NCBI GenBank assembly: GCA_038040325.1
Contig: JBBPIM010000001.1
Location: 62,001-126,000 of the forward strand
DNA: 64,000 bases
Direction of reading: 5' to 3'
Source: Mayfieldus profundus
Lineage (GTDB): Bacteria; Actinomycetota; Thermoleophilia; Solirubrobacterales; 70-9
Under the pieces are notes generated by a model. It was not told the origin of the DNA and did not search any database. It saw only the letters and a list, made by a program, of their open reading frames with translations. Positions 53,478 to 61,570 of this stretch are shown here, piece after piece. Made by a program: the position numbers and the translations under genes. Numbering within the stretch: the stretch's first letter is position 1; each line of letters starts with the position of its first letter.

Positions 53478-54198
53478 TCGAGCCGTTCCTCGTTGCTCGT
53501 TCCTCGTTACTCGTCTCTGTGGCAGCGACCCGCTCGTCAGGATCGGGCTCCGGGCCGCCCGCCGTGGCCCGCTTCTCCAGCGCCTTGTCGAGCAGCAAGT
53601 CGGCACCGTCGCGGAGCTGCTCCATCGCGGTCGCTGCGTCGGCCGGCTCCAGCGGGCCGAAGTAGCGCTCGTCGATCGAGGCCATCGGGGCAAGCTCGCA
53701 GGCGCCGAGACATTCGAAGCCGCTGACGAAGGTCTCGCCGTCGGCGGAGACGGCGCCGCCGTGACCCGCCGCCTCGCTCTCGCAGCCGGCCGCCTCGCAG
53801 AAGGCGTCGAGCAGCTCGTCGCCGCCCCGCATCCAGCAGGAGATGTTGGTGCAGACCAGCACGCGGTTGCGGCCGGCCGGCTGCGTGTGCAGCAAGTCGT
53901 AGAAGCTCGCCACCGACTCCAGGTAGGCCGGCGTGACCGTCATCACGGCGGCGGCCTGGCGGATCCCGGCGGGGGTGCACCAGCCGTAGCGCCGCTGCAC
54001 CGCCCACAGTGCCGGGATCGAGGCCGAGTGCCGGTCGGGATAGCGCGACATCAGCAGCACGACCTCCTCGCGCAGCTCGTCGGGGCAGTCGACCTCGTGA
54101 AGCTCGGGGATCTCCTCGGCGGGCCGGTCGGGTTCGCGCCCGGTGGTCAGCGCCGGATCAACCGGCAAAGAACCAACCGGCGGCTGCTCCACGCTCAT
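53470..54198 (-). CDS. nuoE: NADH-quinone oxidoreductase subunit E
   Basis: This 242-residue thioredoxin-fold subunit binds the N1a 2Fe-2S cluster with Cys residues in CTNISC and in ECLGAC. It starts at ATG 54198 (MSVEQPPVG). The C-terminal tail after residue 205 is acidic, then changes to ETSNEERATRNGSNA, encoded by the heptad array. The N-terminal 45 residues are also longer than usual. Confidence 0.94.
   Translation of the reverse strand: MSVEQPPVGSLPVDPALTTGREPDRPAEEIPELHEVDCPDELREEVVLLMSRYPDRHSASIPALWAVQRRYGWCTPAGIRQAAAVMTVTPAYLESVASFYDLLHTQPAGRNRVLVCTNISCWMRGGDELLDAFCEAAGCESEAAGHGGAVSADGETFVSGFECLGACELAPMASIDERYFGPLEPADAATAMEQLRDGADLLLDKALEKRATAGGPEPDPDERVAATETSNEERATRNGSNA
53484..53514 (-). 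repeat. Heptanucleotide array at the nuoE-nuoF junction
   Basis: On the minus strand: TAACGAG, GAACGAG, CAACGAG, GAACG. It forms the end of nuoE and carries the GAGGA that acts as the ribosome-binding site for nuoF. Confidence 0.9.
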
Positions 54199-55403
54199 CG
54201 GTCGATACCGCCCAGGATCGGATCCAGCATCGCCAGGTTCTGGATCAGGTCGGCGAGGTAGCTGCCCACGCACATGTCGCGCAGCGCCTGCAGGTTGACG
54301 AACGAGGGGTCGCGGATGTGCACGCGGGCCGGCTTGGCGGAGCCATCCGCGAGCACGTAACAGCCCAGCTCGCCGCGCGGCCCCTCGATTGCGTAGTAGA
54401 CCTCGCCCGGCGGGACGCGGAAGCCCTCCGTGACCAGCTTGAAGTGGTGGATCAGCGCCTCCATCGAGGTGGACAGCTCCGAGCGCGGCGGCAGCACCAC
54501 CTTGCGGTCGTCGGCGATGTACGGCCCCTCGGGCAGGCCGTCAAGCGCCTGGCGGACGATCTCCACCGACTCGCGGATCTCGGCCAGGCGCACCCGGTAG
54601 CGGTCGTAGCCGTCGCCGACCGTGCCGACCGGGACCTTGAAGTCGAGCTCCGGGTAGCAGAGGTAGTCGAACGCCTTGCGCAGGTCCCATGGCTCCCCGG
54701 CCGCGCGCAGCAGCGGCCCGGTCACTCCCAACTCGAGCAGGCGCTGGCGGGAGACGACCCCGACCCCCCGCGTGCGGTTCAAAAAGATCTCGTTGCGGTC
54801 CAGCAGCGCCTCGTACTGGTCCACCCGGGAGGGCATCTGGTCCAGGAACTGCCGCACCTTCGCCTCGAAGCCGCGCGGGATGTCCTCGATCACCCCGCCG
54901 ACCTGGAAGTAGCGGGTGTGCATCCGCTGCCCCGAGGACATCTCGAACAGGTCGAGGATCCGGTCGCGCTCGAGGAAGCAGTACCAGAACATCGAGATAG
55001 CGCCGAGGTCCAGCGCCGTGGTGCCGAGCCAGACCAGGTGCGAGTGGATCCTGTTCAGCTCCATGTGGATCACCCGCAGGTACTTCGCCCGGGGCGGGAT
55101 CTCCAGCTCCAGCAGCCGCTCGACCGCGCCGCAGAAGGCCTCCATGTTGAAGAAGTAGGCGAGATAGTCCGCCCGCTCCACGAACGGGATCGCCTTCCAG
55201 TAGGACTTGTCCTCGCAGGACTTCTCGATGCCCGTGTGCAGCTGTCCGACCACCGGGGTGAGGTCCTTGACGACCTCGCCCTCGAGCTGCACGATCAGGC
55301 GCAGCACCCCGTGGGTGGCGGGGTGGTGCGGGCCCATGTTGATCGTCAGCAGCTCGGACTCGGGCTCGAGGCTCGCGGACGGCGTCGTGTCGAGGGTGCT
55401 CAC
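54195..55403 (-). CDS. nuoD: NADH-quinone oxidoreductase subunit D
   Basis: This 402-residue 49-kDa-type subunit lines the quinone pocket: MGPHHPATHGVLRL (the His/Tyr loop), GTTALDLGAISMFW and the C-terminal RDPSFVNLQALRDMCVGSYLADLIQNLAMLDPILGGIDR end. GTG start 55403 overlaps the nuoC TGA. The longer frame to 55793 is within nuoC. Confidence 0.96.
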   Translation of the reverse strand: MSTLDTTPSASLEPESELLTINMGPHHPATHGVLRLIVQLEGEVVKDLTPVVGQLHTGIEKSCEDKSYWKAIPFVERADYLAYFFNMEAFCGAVERLLELEIPPRAKYLRVIHMELNRIHSHLVWLGTTALDLGAISMFWYCFLERDRILDLFEMSSGQRMHTRYFQVGGVIEDIPRGFEAKVRQFLDQMPSRVDQYEALLDRNEIFLNRTRGVGVVSRQRLLELGVTGPLLRAAGEPWDLRKAFDYLCYPELDFKVPVGTVGDGYDRYRVRLAEIRESVEIVRQALDGLPEGPYIADDRKVVLPPRSELSTSMEALIHHFKLVTEGFRVPPGEVYYAIEGPRGELGCYVLADGSAKPARVHIRDPSFVNLQALRDMCVGSYLADLIQNLAMLDPILGGIDR

Positions 55404-55930
55404 TCGTACCACCCCGGCGACTCGGGCTCGTCCTTGGTGAACAGCACCGGCTCCCCGCCGACCGGGAAGTCGCGCCGCTGCGGCCAGCCCACGTAGTCCT
55501 CCGGCATCAGGATCCGCCGCAGGTCGGGGTGACCGCGAAAGACGATCCCGAAGAAGTCGTAGACCTCGCGCTCCTGGAACTCGGCGGTGGGAAACAGCTC
55601 CACGCAGGAGTCGAGCTCCGGAAGCCCGTCGCCGCCAGGGACGGGCAGCGCCGCCCGCACCCGCAGCCGCTCGACCCGCGGCATGTTGAGCAGCTCGTAG
55701 TGGACGCCGAAGCGCGGCTCGGCGGGCAGGTAGTCGGCGCCGTGCAGGCTGGAGAGGAACCTGTACTCCTGCCCGGGCGTGATCCCCAGCCACAGAAGCA
55801 CGTCCAGGATCTGCTCGGGGTCGACGATCAGCGCCGCCTGGCCGCGCTCGAAGCTGGTCTCCAGCACGGCGCCCTCGTGGCGGTCGTTGAGCTGCTGGCG
55901 GATCAGCTCGAGGCCGGGAGCGTCAGGCAT
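55400..55930 (-). CDS. nuoC: NADH-quinone oxidoreductase subunit C
   Basis: This 176-residue 30-kDa-type subunit contains EREVYDFFGIVFRGHPDLRRILMPEDYVGWPQRRDFP, the conserved C-terminal segment. ATG start overlaps nuoB's end by 8 nt. The DY-x-GWPQRRD end is intact. Standard length without extra domains. Confidence 0.95.
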   Translation of the reverse strand: MPDAPGLELIRQQLNDRHEGAVLETSFERGQAALIVDPEQILDVLLWLGITPGQEYRFLSSLHGADYLPAEPRFGVHYELLNMPRVERLRVRAALPVPGGDGLPELDSCVELFPTAEFQEREVYDFFGIVFRGHPDLRRILMPEDYVGWPQRRDFPVGGEPVLFTKDEPESPGWYE

Positions 55931-56633
55931 TCGCCAACTCCCGGGCCCGCTCGTAGGCCTCCGCGGCTTCCGCGCTGGGCGCGCTGGCCGGTCCGCCGCG
56001 TGCCCACTCCTCGGTGCCCAGCGCGTTGTAGCGCCGCCGCCAGCCCGGGTCCGGGTTCCCCTGGATCATCCGCTGCAGCTTGTTGAAGCCGTGCAGCAGC
56101 GCCTCCGGTCGCGGTGGGCAGCCGGGGATGTGGACATCCACCGGCATGAACTTGTCGGCGCCCTGCACGACGGCGTAGTTGGCGAACATCCCGCCGCTCG
56201 AGGAGCAGGCCCCCATCGCGATCGCCCACTTGGGCTCCAGCATCTGGTCGTAGACGCGGCGGATGACCGGCGCCATCTTGATCGACACCCGGCCGGAGAG
56301 AATGATCATGTCGGCCTGGCGGGGGGATGCGCGGAAGGCCTCGGCTCCGAACCGCGCGATGTCGTAGCGCGAGCTGACCATCGCCATCATCTCGATCGCG
56401 CAGCAGGCGAGGCCGAAGGTCAGCGGGAACAGCGAGTTGGCTCGCGCCGTGTTCAGCGCCCGTTCCAGGGTCGTGGTCATCACCCGCTCGGTGACGTAGC
56501 GCTCCAGGTCCTCTCCCTCGAGCTCGCCCCGCAACATGTCCCGCGCCCGCAGCTGGCGGGCGCGTAGCTCCTCGGGGGTGCCCGGCTGGTCGAGAGGCGA
56601 CAGAGCGCGGATCTTGCGTCGCTCTATTTCCAA
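55923..56633 (-). CDS. nuoB: NADH-quinone oxidoreductase subunit B
   Basis: This 236-residue subunit carries the N2 4Fe-4S cluster: the tandem Cys of GLACCAIEMM, GACSSSGG and GCPPRPEAL. TTG start 56633 with GGAG seven bases upstream, overlapping the end of nuoA. The first 60 residues (arginine-rich, TPEELRARQLRARDML) form an N-terminal extension relative to E. coli NuoB. The frame upstream to 56855 lies in nuoA. Confidence 0.95.
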   Translation of the reverse strand: MEIERRKIRALSPLDQPGTPEELRARQLRARDMLRGELEGEDLERYVTERVMTTTLERALNTARANSLFPLTFGLACCAIEMMAMVSSRYDIARFGAEAFRASPRQADMIILSGRVSIKMAPVIRRVYDQMLEPKWAIAMGACSSSGGMFANYAVVQGADKFMPVDVHIPGCPPRPEALLHGFNKLQRMIQGNPDPGWRRRYNALGTEEWARGGPASAPSAEAAEAYERARELANA

Positions 56634-57013
56634 TCCAGCGCTCCTTTGCGCCAGACGTAGACGAACGCAACCAGCAGCAGCGCAACGAAGATCAGCACCT
56701 CGACGAGCACGAAGACGCTGTCGGCGGCGTTGAGGATCACCCCGACCGGATAGAGGAAGACCACCTCTATGTCGAAGAGGATGAACAGCATCGCGATCAG
56801 GTAGAAGCTGATCCCGAAGCGAAAGGTGCGCGAGACCTCGGTGGGCAGGCCGCACTCGTAGGGGTCGGCGCGGACCTTCGTTGCCTCGCCCTTGCCGGGC
56901 TTTGCCCCGACCAGGTAATTGAGCGTCGCGAATGCCACTCCCACCACAAGCCCGAGGCCAGCAAAGACGAGGACTGGAAGGTAGGAGCGGAGCACGAGGA
57001 ACCCGTTATACAC
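56624..57013 (-). CDS. nuoA: NADH-quinone oxidoreductase subunit A
   Basis: This 129-residue, three-helix subunit is the first gene of the 14-gene operon. Motifs YECGLP and RFGISFYLIAMLFILFDIEVVFLYP are canonical. The start chosen is GTG 57013 (MYNGF). No strong ribosome-binding site is visible, and the 80-nt gap to the divergent membrane protein gene should contain the operon promoter. Confidence 0.95.
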   Translation of the reverse strand: MYNGFLVLRSYLPVLVFAGLGLVVGVAFATLNYLVGAKPGKGEATKVRADPYECGLPTEVSRTFRFGISFYLIAMLFILFDIEVVFLYPVGVILNAADSVFVLVEVLIFVALLLVAFVYVWRKGALDWK

Positions 57014-57093
57014 CGACTTTGTGGCAGATTGCTACATAGTGCTTTTCCGCATCAGCAAGCCGATTTCCGACCCCTCCAGACGGATTTCTCGAG
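57014..57093. promoter_or_regulatory. Divergent promoter region of the nuo operon
   Basis: This AT-richer 80-bp segment is bounded by the nuoA start on one side and a small membrane-protein gene on the other. A TATGTA with a TTGCTG 14 bp upstream on the minus strand is the best -10/-35 guess for nuo, with a spacing shorter than usual. Confidence 0.4.
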
Positions 57094-57528
57094 ATGGATG
57101 AGGTCCATCTCGTCGCCGGGGTCGCCGTGCTCGCCCTCAACGCGGTCGCCGGGCTGTGGGGAGGGGTGGCCTGGATCCGCCACAACCCCTCGGTCAACTT
57201 CTGGTTTCTGCTGCGCTCCGCGCAGGTCGCCGTCTTTATCCAGGTGATGCTCGGCGCGCTGCTGGTGGTCACCGGCCGCGAGGCGGCCGACGGGTTGCAC
57301 TACCTCTACGGGGTCCTGCCGCTTCCGGTTTCGCTGCTCGCCGAGGCAGCGCGGGCGGGAGCCGCACAGCAGGAGCTCGGCAACGTCGAGTTCGAGACTC
57401 TGCCGGCCGACCGCCAGCGCTCGCTGGCGCTGGCGATCGTGCGCCGGGAGATGGGAATCATGGCGGTCAGCTGCCTGGTGATCGTGTTCCTGGCGCTGCG
57501 CGCCGCCGGCACCAGCACCGCGTTCTGA
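57094..57528 (+). CDS. Small polytopic membrane protein, unknown
   Basis: This 144-residue protein has four likely helices (about 5-25, 42-64, 69-85 and 118-137) and a short charged loop. Motifs LWGGVAWIRHNPSVNFWFLLR and GLHYLYGVLPLP are notable but not assigned to a family. It is divergent from nuoA, so co-regulation with respiration is possible. I recognise no function. Confidence 0.65.
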   Translation: MDEVHLVAGVAVLALNAVAGLWGGVAWIRHNPSVNFWFLLRSAQVAVFIQVMLGALLVVTGREAADGLHYLYGVLPLPVSLLAEAARAGAAQQELGNVEFETLPADRQRSLALAIVRREMGIMAVSCLVIVFLALRAAGTSTAF

Positions 57529-57543
57529 GCGGCGCGAGGCGGC

Positions 57544-58017
57544 TCACAGGCCACGGTAGACGCCGCGATGGTGCAGCAGCGGTTCGCCCCCCGGGGCCTC
57601 GAGCGCGAGGACTTCGCCGGTGACGATCACGTGGTCGCCCCCGGCGATCACGTCGTGCAGCTCGCAGACCAGCCAGACGATCGCGCCGGCGATCGCCGGC
57701 ACCCCCTCGCGCTGGGACCAATCGATCCCCTCCCACTTGTCGGAGACGGGGGCCTTGGTGCTGAACGCGCGCGCCACCGCCCCCTGCTCCGCGCCCAACA
57801 CGTTGATCCCGAAGCGGTTGGCTGCCTGCACGGCGAGCAGGGTCCTGGAGCCGCGGTCGAGGCAGGCCAGCATCAACATCGGATCCAGCGAAAGCGAGGT
57901 GACTGCGCTTGCCGTGGCCCCCGCCGGGCCGTCCCGGCCCGGCGCGGAGACCACCGTGACGGCGGCCGGCAGCAGGCCCATCGCGGCGCGGAAGTCGGCT
58001 GCCTGGACGTCGGCCAT
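57544..58017 (-). CDS. Flavin reductase-like domain protein
   Basis: This 157-residue protein has the FMN-binding split-barrel fold of flavin reductases (HpaC/RutF-like): FRAAMGLLPAAVTVVSA, GATASAVTSLSLDPMLMLACLDRGSRTL, FGINVLG and late HHRGVYRGL. It supplies reduced flavin to monooxygenases or acts as an oxidoreductase. No partner oxygenase is nearby. ATG start. It converges with the small membrane protein gene upstream and is divergent from the cytochrome c gene (32 nt between starts). Confidence 0.87.
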   Translation of the reverse strand: MADVQAADFRAAMGLLPAAVTVVSAPGRDGPAGATASAVTSLSLDPMLMLACLDRGSRTLLAVQAANRFGINVLGAEQGAVARAFSTKAPVSDKWEGIDWSQREGVPAIAGAIVWLVCELHDVIAGGDHVIVTGEVLALEAPGGEPLLHHRGVYRGL

Positions 58018-58049
58018 CGCTCGACGCCAGACAATATGATGCGCGCGGC

Positions 58050-58427
58050 GTGCGGCCCCTCTTTGTCACAGCACTGGCGGCTTTGACGGCGCTCGCGCTG
58101 GCGGCTTGCGGGGAGGAGGGGATCTCGGTTTCCGAGAACGACCCCACCTTCAAGGGCGCCGAGCTGTTCGCCACCCATTGCGCCGGTTGCCACACCCTGA
58201 GCGCGGCCGGCACCCAGGGGACGGGCAACCGCGGCCTACGCACGCAGGGACCCGACCTCGACCAGCGCACCGAGACATACGCAGACGCGCTGTTCGCAAT
58301 CCAGAACGGCGGCTTCTCGGGCGCGATCATGCCCCAGAACATCGTCGTGGGCGAGGACGCCAAGCTGGTCGCGCGGTTCGTCGCCAAGTACGCCGGGCAG
58401 GACGCCGAAACGACACCGGCGCCGTGA
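58050..58427 (+). CDS. Cytochrome c lipoprotein
   Basis: This 125-residue protein has a lipoprotein signal with lipobox LAAC (Cys20), then a class I cytochrome c domain with CAGCH (Cys44, Cys47, His48) and axial Met94 (GAIMPQN). It is probably anchored on the outer face of the membrane as an electron carrier. GTG start. Lipid anchoring and one heme per polypeptide are direct readings; the partner is unknown. Confidence 0.9.
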   Translation: MRPLFVTALAALTALALAACGEEGISVSENDPTFKGAELFATHCAGCHTLSAAGTQGTGNRGLRTQGPDLDQRTETYADALFAIQNGGFSGAIMPQNIVVGEDAKLVARFVAKYAGQDAETTPAP

Positions 58428-58481
58428 TGGGTGCCGCCGTGCCGGGCGGCGAGCGGAAGGCGTAGCCGGGCCGCGGCGCCG

Positions 58482-59753
58482 ATGCTCGACCTCAAGGCGA
58501 TCCGTGAGGACCCCGACGGCGCACGAGCGGCTCTGGCCCGGCGCGGTGCCGGCGAGGAGATCGACGAGCTGGTGCGGCTCGATGCCCGCCGCCGCGAGTT
58601 GCTGCCCGAGATCGAGGACGGCAGGGCACGTCAGAACCGCGCCTCGGACGAGATCGCCGAGGCAAAGCGCAGCGGGGGCGACGCCGCGGCCCAGATCGCC
58701 GAGATGCGCGAGCTGGCTGGCCGGATCAAGGAGCTGGAGTCGGAGCTGGCCGAGGTGGAGGAGCAGCTGGACCGTCTGCTGACCGCGCTTCCCAACCTGC
58801 CCGACCCCAAGGCGCCCGACGGGATGACCGAGGAGGATGCGGCTGTACTGCGTGAGGTCGGCGAGCGGCCCGAGTTCGGCTTCGAGCCACGCGACCATCT
58901 CGAGATCGGCACCGAGCTGGGGTTAATCGAGATGGAGGCGGCGTCGCGCGCCTCGGGGTCTCGCTTCGCCTACCTGCTGGGGGACCTGGTGATGGTCGAG
59001 CTGGCGCTGGTCCGCTACGCGATGGAGCTGGTGCGCGGCGAGGGACACGAACCGGTGGTGCCGCCGGTGCTGGTGCGCCAGGAGGCGATGTTCGGCACCG
59101 GCTTTCTTCCCGGCGACCGCGACCAGCTCTACGAGATCCCGCACGATGAGCTGTTCCTGGTGGGCACCTCGGAGGTCTCCCTGGCGGCGTTGCAAGCCGA
59201 CCAGATCCTCGAGCCCGGATCGCTGCCGATCCGCTACGCCGGCTTTTCGACGTGCTTTCGCCGCGAGGCAGGCGCCGCCGGCAAGGACACGCGGGGGATC
59301 TTTCGCGTTCACCAGTTCGACAAGGTCGAGATGTTCTCGTTCGTCGAGCCCGACGCCTCACGCGAGGAGCACGAGCGGCTGCTGGCGATCGAGGAGAGGA
59401 TCCTCTCCGAGCTGGAGATCCCCTACCGGGTGGTCGACATCGCCGCCGGCGACCTCGGCGCTTCGGCCGCCCGCAAGTACGACTGCGAGGCCTGGATCCC
59501 CAGCCAGCAGCGCTACCGCGAGCTCACCTCGTGCTCGAATACCACCGATTATCAGGCGAGGCGCCTCAGTTGTAGGTATCGCCCGGCCGACGGCGAATCT
59601 CCCCGTCACGTGCACACGCTGAACGGCACAGCGGTCGCCGTTGGCCGCACCCTGATTTCGCTGATCGAGAACCGCCAGGACTCGGATCGCGGATTTTCGC
59701 TGCCTTCGGTACTGCATTCCTACGGCGCGCCTGAAAGAATCGAGGCGCCGTGA
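58482..59753 (+). CDS. serS: Seryl-tRNA synthetase
   Basis: This 423-residue class II synthetase has the N-terminal coiled-coil arm (about 30-100), motif 2 STCFRREAGAAGKDTRGIFRVHQFDKVEMF and motif 3 LNGTAVAVGRTLISLIE. It starts at ATG 58482 (MLDLKAIREDPD); the earlier frame has no family similarity. The C-terminal tail after motif 3 (NRQDSDRGFSLPSVLHSY) is the usual strand region. TGA overlaps the next gene's GTG. Confidence 0.96.
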   Translation: MLDLKAIREDPDGARAALARRGAGEEIDELVRLDARRRELLPEIEDGRARQNRASDEIAEAKRSGGDAAAQIAEMRELAGRIKELESELAEVEEQLDRLLTALPNLPDPKAPDGMTEEDAAVLREVGERPEFGFEPRDHLEIGTELGLIEMEAASRASGSRFAYLLGDLVMVELALVRYAMELVRGEGHEPVVPPVLVRQEAMFGTGFLPGDRDQLYEIPHDELFLVGTSEVSLAALQADQILEPGSLPIRYAGFSTCFRREAGAAGKDTRGIFRVHQFDKVEMFSFVEPDASREEHERLLAIEERILSELEIPYRVVDIAAGDLGASAARKYDCEAWIPSQQRYRELTSCSNTTDYQARRLSCRYRPADGESPRHVHTLNGTAVAVGRTLISLIENRQDSDRGFSLPSVLHSYGAPERIEAP

Positions 59754-60394
59754 GCGTGCGGGAAGCGAAGCGCGTCGTGCTTTGCGACGACCACGAGATC
59801 GTCCGAGAGGCGATCAAGTCTCGAATGGCCAACAGCGGGGTGGTCGAAATCGTCGGCGAAGCCGCGGACGGCCGCGAGGTCGTCGACGTCGTCAAGGACC
59901 TCGACCCCGACGTCGTGATCATCGACGTCGAGATGCCCAAGCGCGACGGGATCGAAGCCACCAAGGAGGTCCTCAAGGCGCGCCCGCGCACCAAGGTGAT
60001 CATCTTCACCGCCCACAACCAGCCCGACCTGCTGGCGCTGGCGCTTCGCGCCGGCGCCTCCGGCTACGTGCTGAAGTCGGCGCCCTCCGAGGACATCGCC
60101 AAGGCGGTCAAGGCCGTGACCGGCGGCGGCACCTACCTCGGCGGCGACTTCGCCGGCGGCAAGCCATCCGAGGTGGAGAAGCTGCTCGACCTATCTCCGC
60201 GCGAGCGGCAGATCCTCGAGCTGCTCGCCGAGGGGCTGCGGGTAAAGGAGATCGCTGACCGGCTCGCGCTCAGCCCGGCGACGGTCCACACCCACGTCCG
60301 AAACGCGATCGCGAAATTGGAAGTCGATACGCGCACGGAGGCGGTCGCGCTGGCGGTTCGCTTCAGCTACCTCGGAGCCGGCGGGACTGTGTAG
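59750..60394 (+). CDS. NarL/FixJ-type response regulator (orphan)
   Basis: This 214-residue regulator has a receiver with acidic residues in LCDDHE, phospho-acceptor Asp59 (VIIDVEMP) and Lys109. A LuxR-type helix-turn-helix follows (about 148-190, LSPRERQILELLAEGLRVKEIA). GTG start overlaps serS. No histidine kinase is adjacent, so its partner lies elsewhere or it is kinase-independent. Confidence 0.93.
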   Translation: MSVREAKRVVLCDDHEIVREAIKSRMANSGVVEIVGEAADGREVVDVVKDLDPDVVIIDVEMPKRDGIEATKEVLKARPRTKVIIFTAHNQPDLLALALRAGASGYVLKSAPSEDIAKAVKAVTGGGTYLGGDFAGGKPSEVEKLLDLSPRERQILELLAEGLRVKEIADRLALSPATVHTHVRNAIAKLEVDTRTEAVALAVRFSYLGAGGTV

Positions 60395-60465
60395 CTCGTT
60401 ACTCGTTCCTTGTTACTCGGCCGGAGCCCAAGCCCGAGGAACGAGCGACGAGGAACGAGTAACGA
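60395..60465. repeat. Inverted pair of heptanucleotide arrays (imperfect hairpin)
   Basis: The left arm 60395-60419 (CTCGTTA, CTCGTTC, CTTGTTA, CTCG) faces the right arm 60435-60465 (CGAGGAA, CGAGCGA, CGAGGAA, CGAGTAA, CGA) across a 15-nt spacer. They are partly complementary, forming an imperfect hairpin between the convergent regulator and msrB genes. A bidirectional terminator role is plausible. Confidence 0.8.
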
Positions 60466-60469
60466 AACG

Positions 60470-60880
60470 CTACGAACCTTCTTCTTCGAAATTCAGCGCG
60501 CAGCCATTGATGCAGTAGCGCTGGCCCGTGGGCCCGGGCCCGTCGTTGAAGACGTGGCCGAGGTGCGCGTCGCAGTGCTTGCAGACGACCTCGGTGCGCT
60601 TTATGAACAGGCTGTTGTCGGGTCGCAGCTCGACGTGCTCGAGGTTGGCCGGCTCGGTGAAGCTGGGCCACCCGGTCCCGGAGTCGAACTTGGTGTCCGC
60701 TGCGAACAGCTCGGTCCCGCAGCAGACGCAGCGGTACATGCCGTCCCGCTTCTCGTCCCAGTACCGCCCGGTGAACGCGCGCTCGGTTCCCGCGCGGCGG
60801 GTCACCTCGTACTCCTCCGGCGAGAGCTGGGCGCGCCACTCCTCGTCGGTCCTGTCGATCTTCTCGGTCTTCTGGCTCAT
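60470..60880 (-). CDS. msrB: Peptide-methionine (R)-S-oxide reductase
   Basis: This 136-residue MsrB reduces methionine-R-sulfoxide. It has zinc Cys pairs CVCC and CKHC, HLGHVFNDGPGPTGQRYCINGCALNFE with the catalytic Cys in RYCIN, and GTGWPSF. Starting at Met 60880 (MSQKTEKIDR) gives normal length; the SD-like GAGGA upstream is part of a heptad pair. The frame from 60982 is longer than the family. Confidence 0.94.
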   Translation of the reverse strand: MSQKTEKIDRTDEEWRAQLSPEEYEVTRRAGTERAFTGRYWDEKRDGMYRCVCCGTELFAADTKFDSGTGWPSFTEPANLEHVELRPDNSLFIKRTEVVCKHCDAHLGHVFNDGPGPTGQRYCINGCALNFEEEGS

Positions 60881-60895
60881 CTCGTTCCTCGTTGG
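60881..60895 (-). repeat. Two heptanucleotide units upstream of msrB
   Basis: CAACGAGGAACGAG lies immediately before the msrB ATG (minus strand) and supplies the GAGGA ribosome-binding site about seven bases from the start. Confidence 0.75.
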
Positions 60896-60989
60896 GTTCA
60901 GTCCAGCATAGAACGGCCCCGTTACGACACCCGTCCAGACCCCGTCCGCGAGCTGGATGACGCGGTTGGGCGTCCGAAACAAGCAGGGG

Positions 60990-61547
60990 ATGAAGATCCG
61001 TGCGCTGATAGCGATTTGTGCCTGCGCCGTGCTTGCTCTGGCCGCGGCGCCGCAGCTCGGTGCGATGAAGGTCAGCCGCCTGCTCGCTCCGGTCTCGGTG
61101 TGCCCCGACCAGAACGATTCGAGAGCGAGCGTCGCCAGCCAGGAGGCGGCGATGCGATGCCTGCACAGCTACGCGCGCAAGAAGGCCCACCGGGGGCAGC
61201 TGGACGACGTCGGCAAGCTCGACGACTCGGCCGGGAACAAGGCGCGCGACATCCTCCACTGCGGGGACTTCAGCCACTACGCCTGCGGGCGCGACTTTCT
61301 CTACTGGTTCGAGCAGCTCGACTACGTGCTGAGCGGCTGCTGGCGCGCGGGCGAGAACATCGCCTGGGGCAACGGCGACTACGGCACGGTGCGCTCGATC
61401 ATGCGCAGCTGGCTGCGCTCGCCCGGCCACCGCGCCAACATCCTCAGCGGCTCCTTCGACCAGTTTGGCGTCGGGCTGCGGGTCGGCTCGCTGAACGGCG
61501 CCCAGGACGCACACGTCTGGGCCGGCCACTTCGGCAACCACTGCTGA
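60990..61547 (+). CDS. Secreted CAP-domain (SCP/YkwD-like) protein
   Basis: This 185-residue protein has a signal peptide (about 1-25, LALAAAPQLGAM). A CAP domain follows, with the signature pattern ARKKAHRGQL, FSHYACG, GENIAWGNGDYGTVRSIMRSWLRSPGHRANIL and a closing HVWAGHFGNHC. Conserved His/Glu residues of the CAP cleft are present. Bacterial CAP proteins are secreted with unknown roles, sometimes in the cell wall. The ATG has AGGGG upstream (61989-type purine run). Confidence 0.88.
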   Translation: MKIRALIAICACAVLALAAAPQLGAMKVSRLLAPVSVCPDQNDSRASVASQEAAMRCLHSYARKKAHRGQLDDVGKLDDSAGNKARDILHCGDFSHYACGRDFLYWFEQLDYVLSGCWRAGENIAWGNGDYGTVRSIMRSWLRSPGHRANILSGSFDQFGVGLRVGSLNGAQDAHVWAGHFGNHC

Positions 61548-61570
61548 GCGCGGCCTGCAGACCCTGCTCG

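Noticed and set aside
45184..60895. Heptad arrays as CRISPR or mobile element
   Set aside because: Units are only 7 bp and directly tandem, without spacers, cas genes or a transposase, so they are simple tandem repeats.
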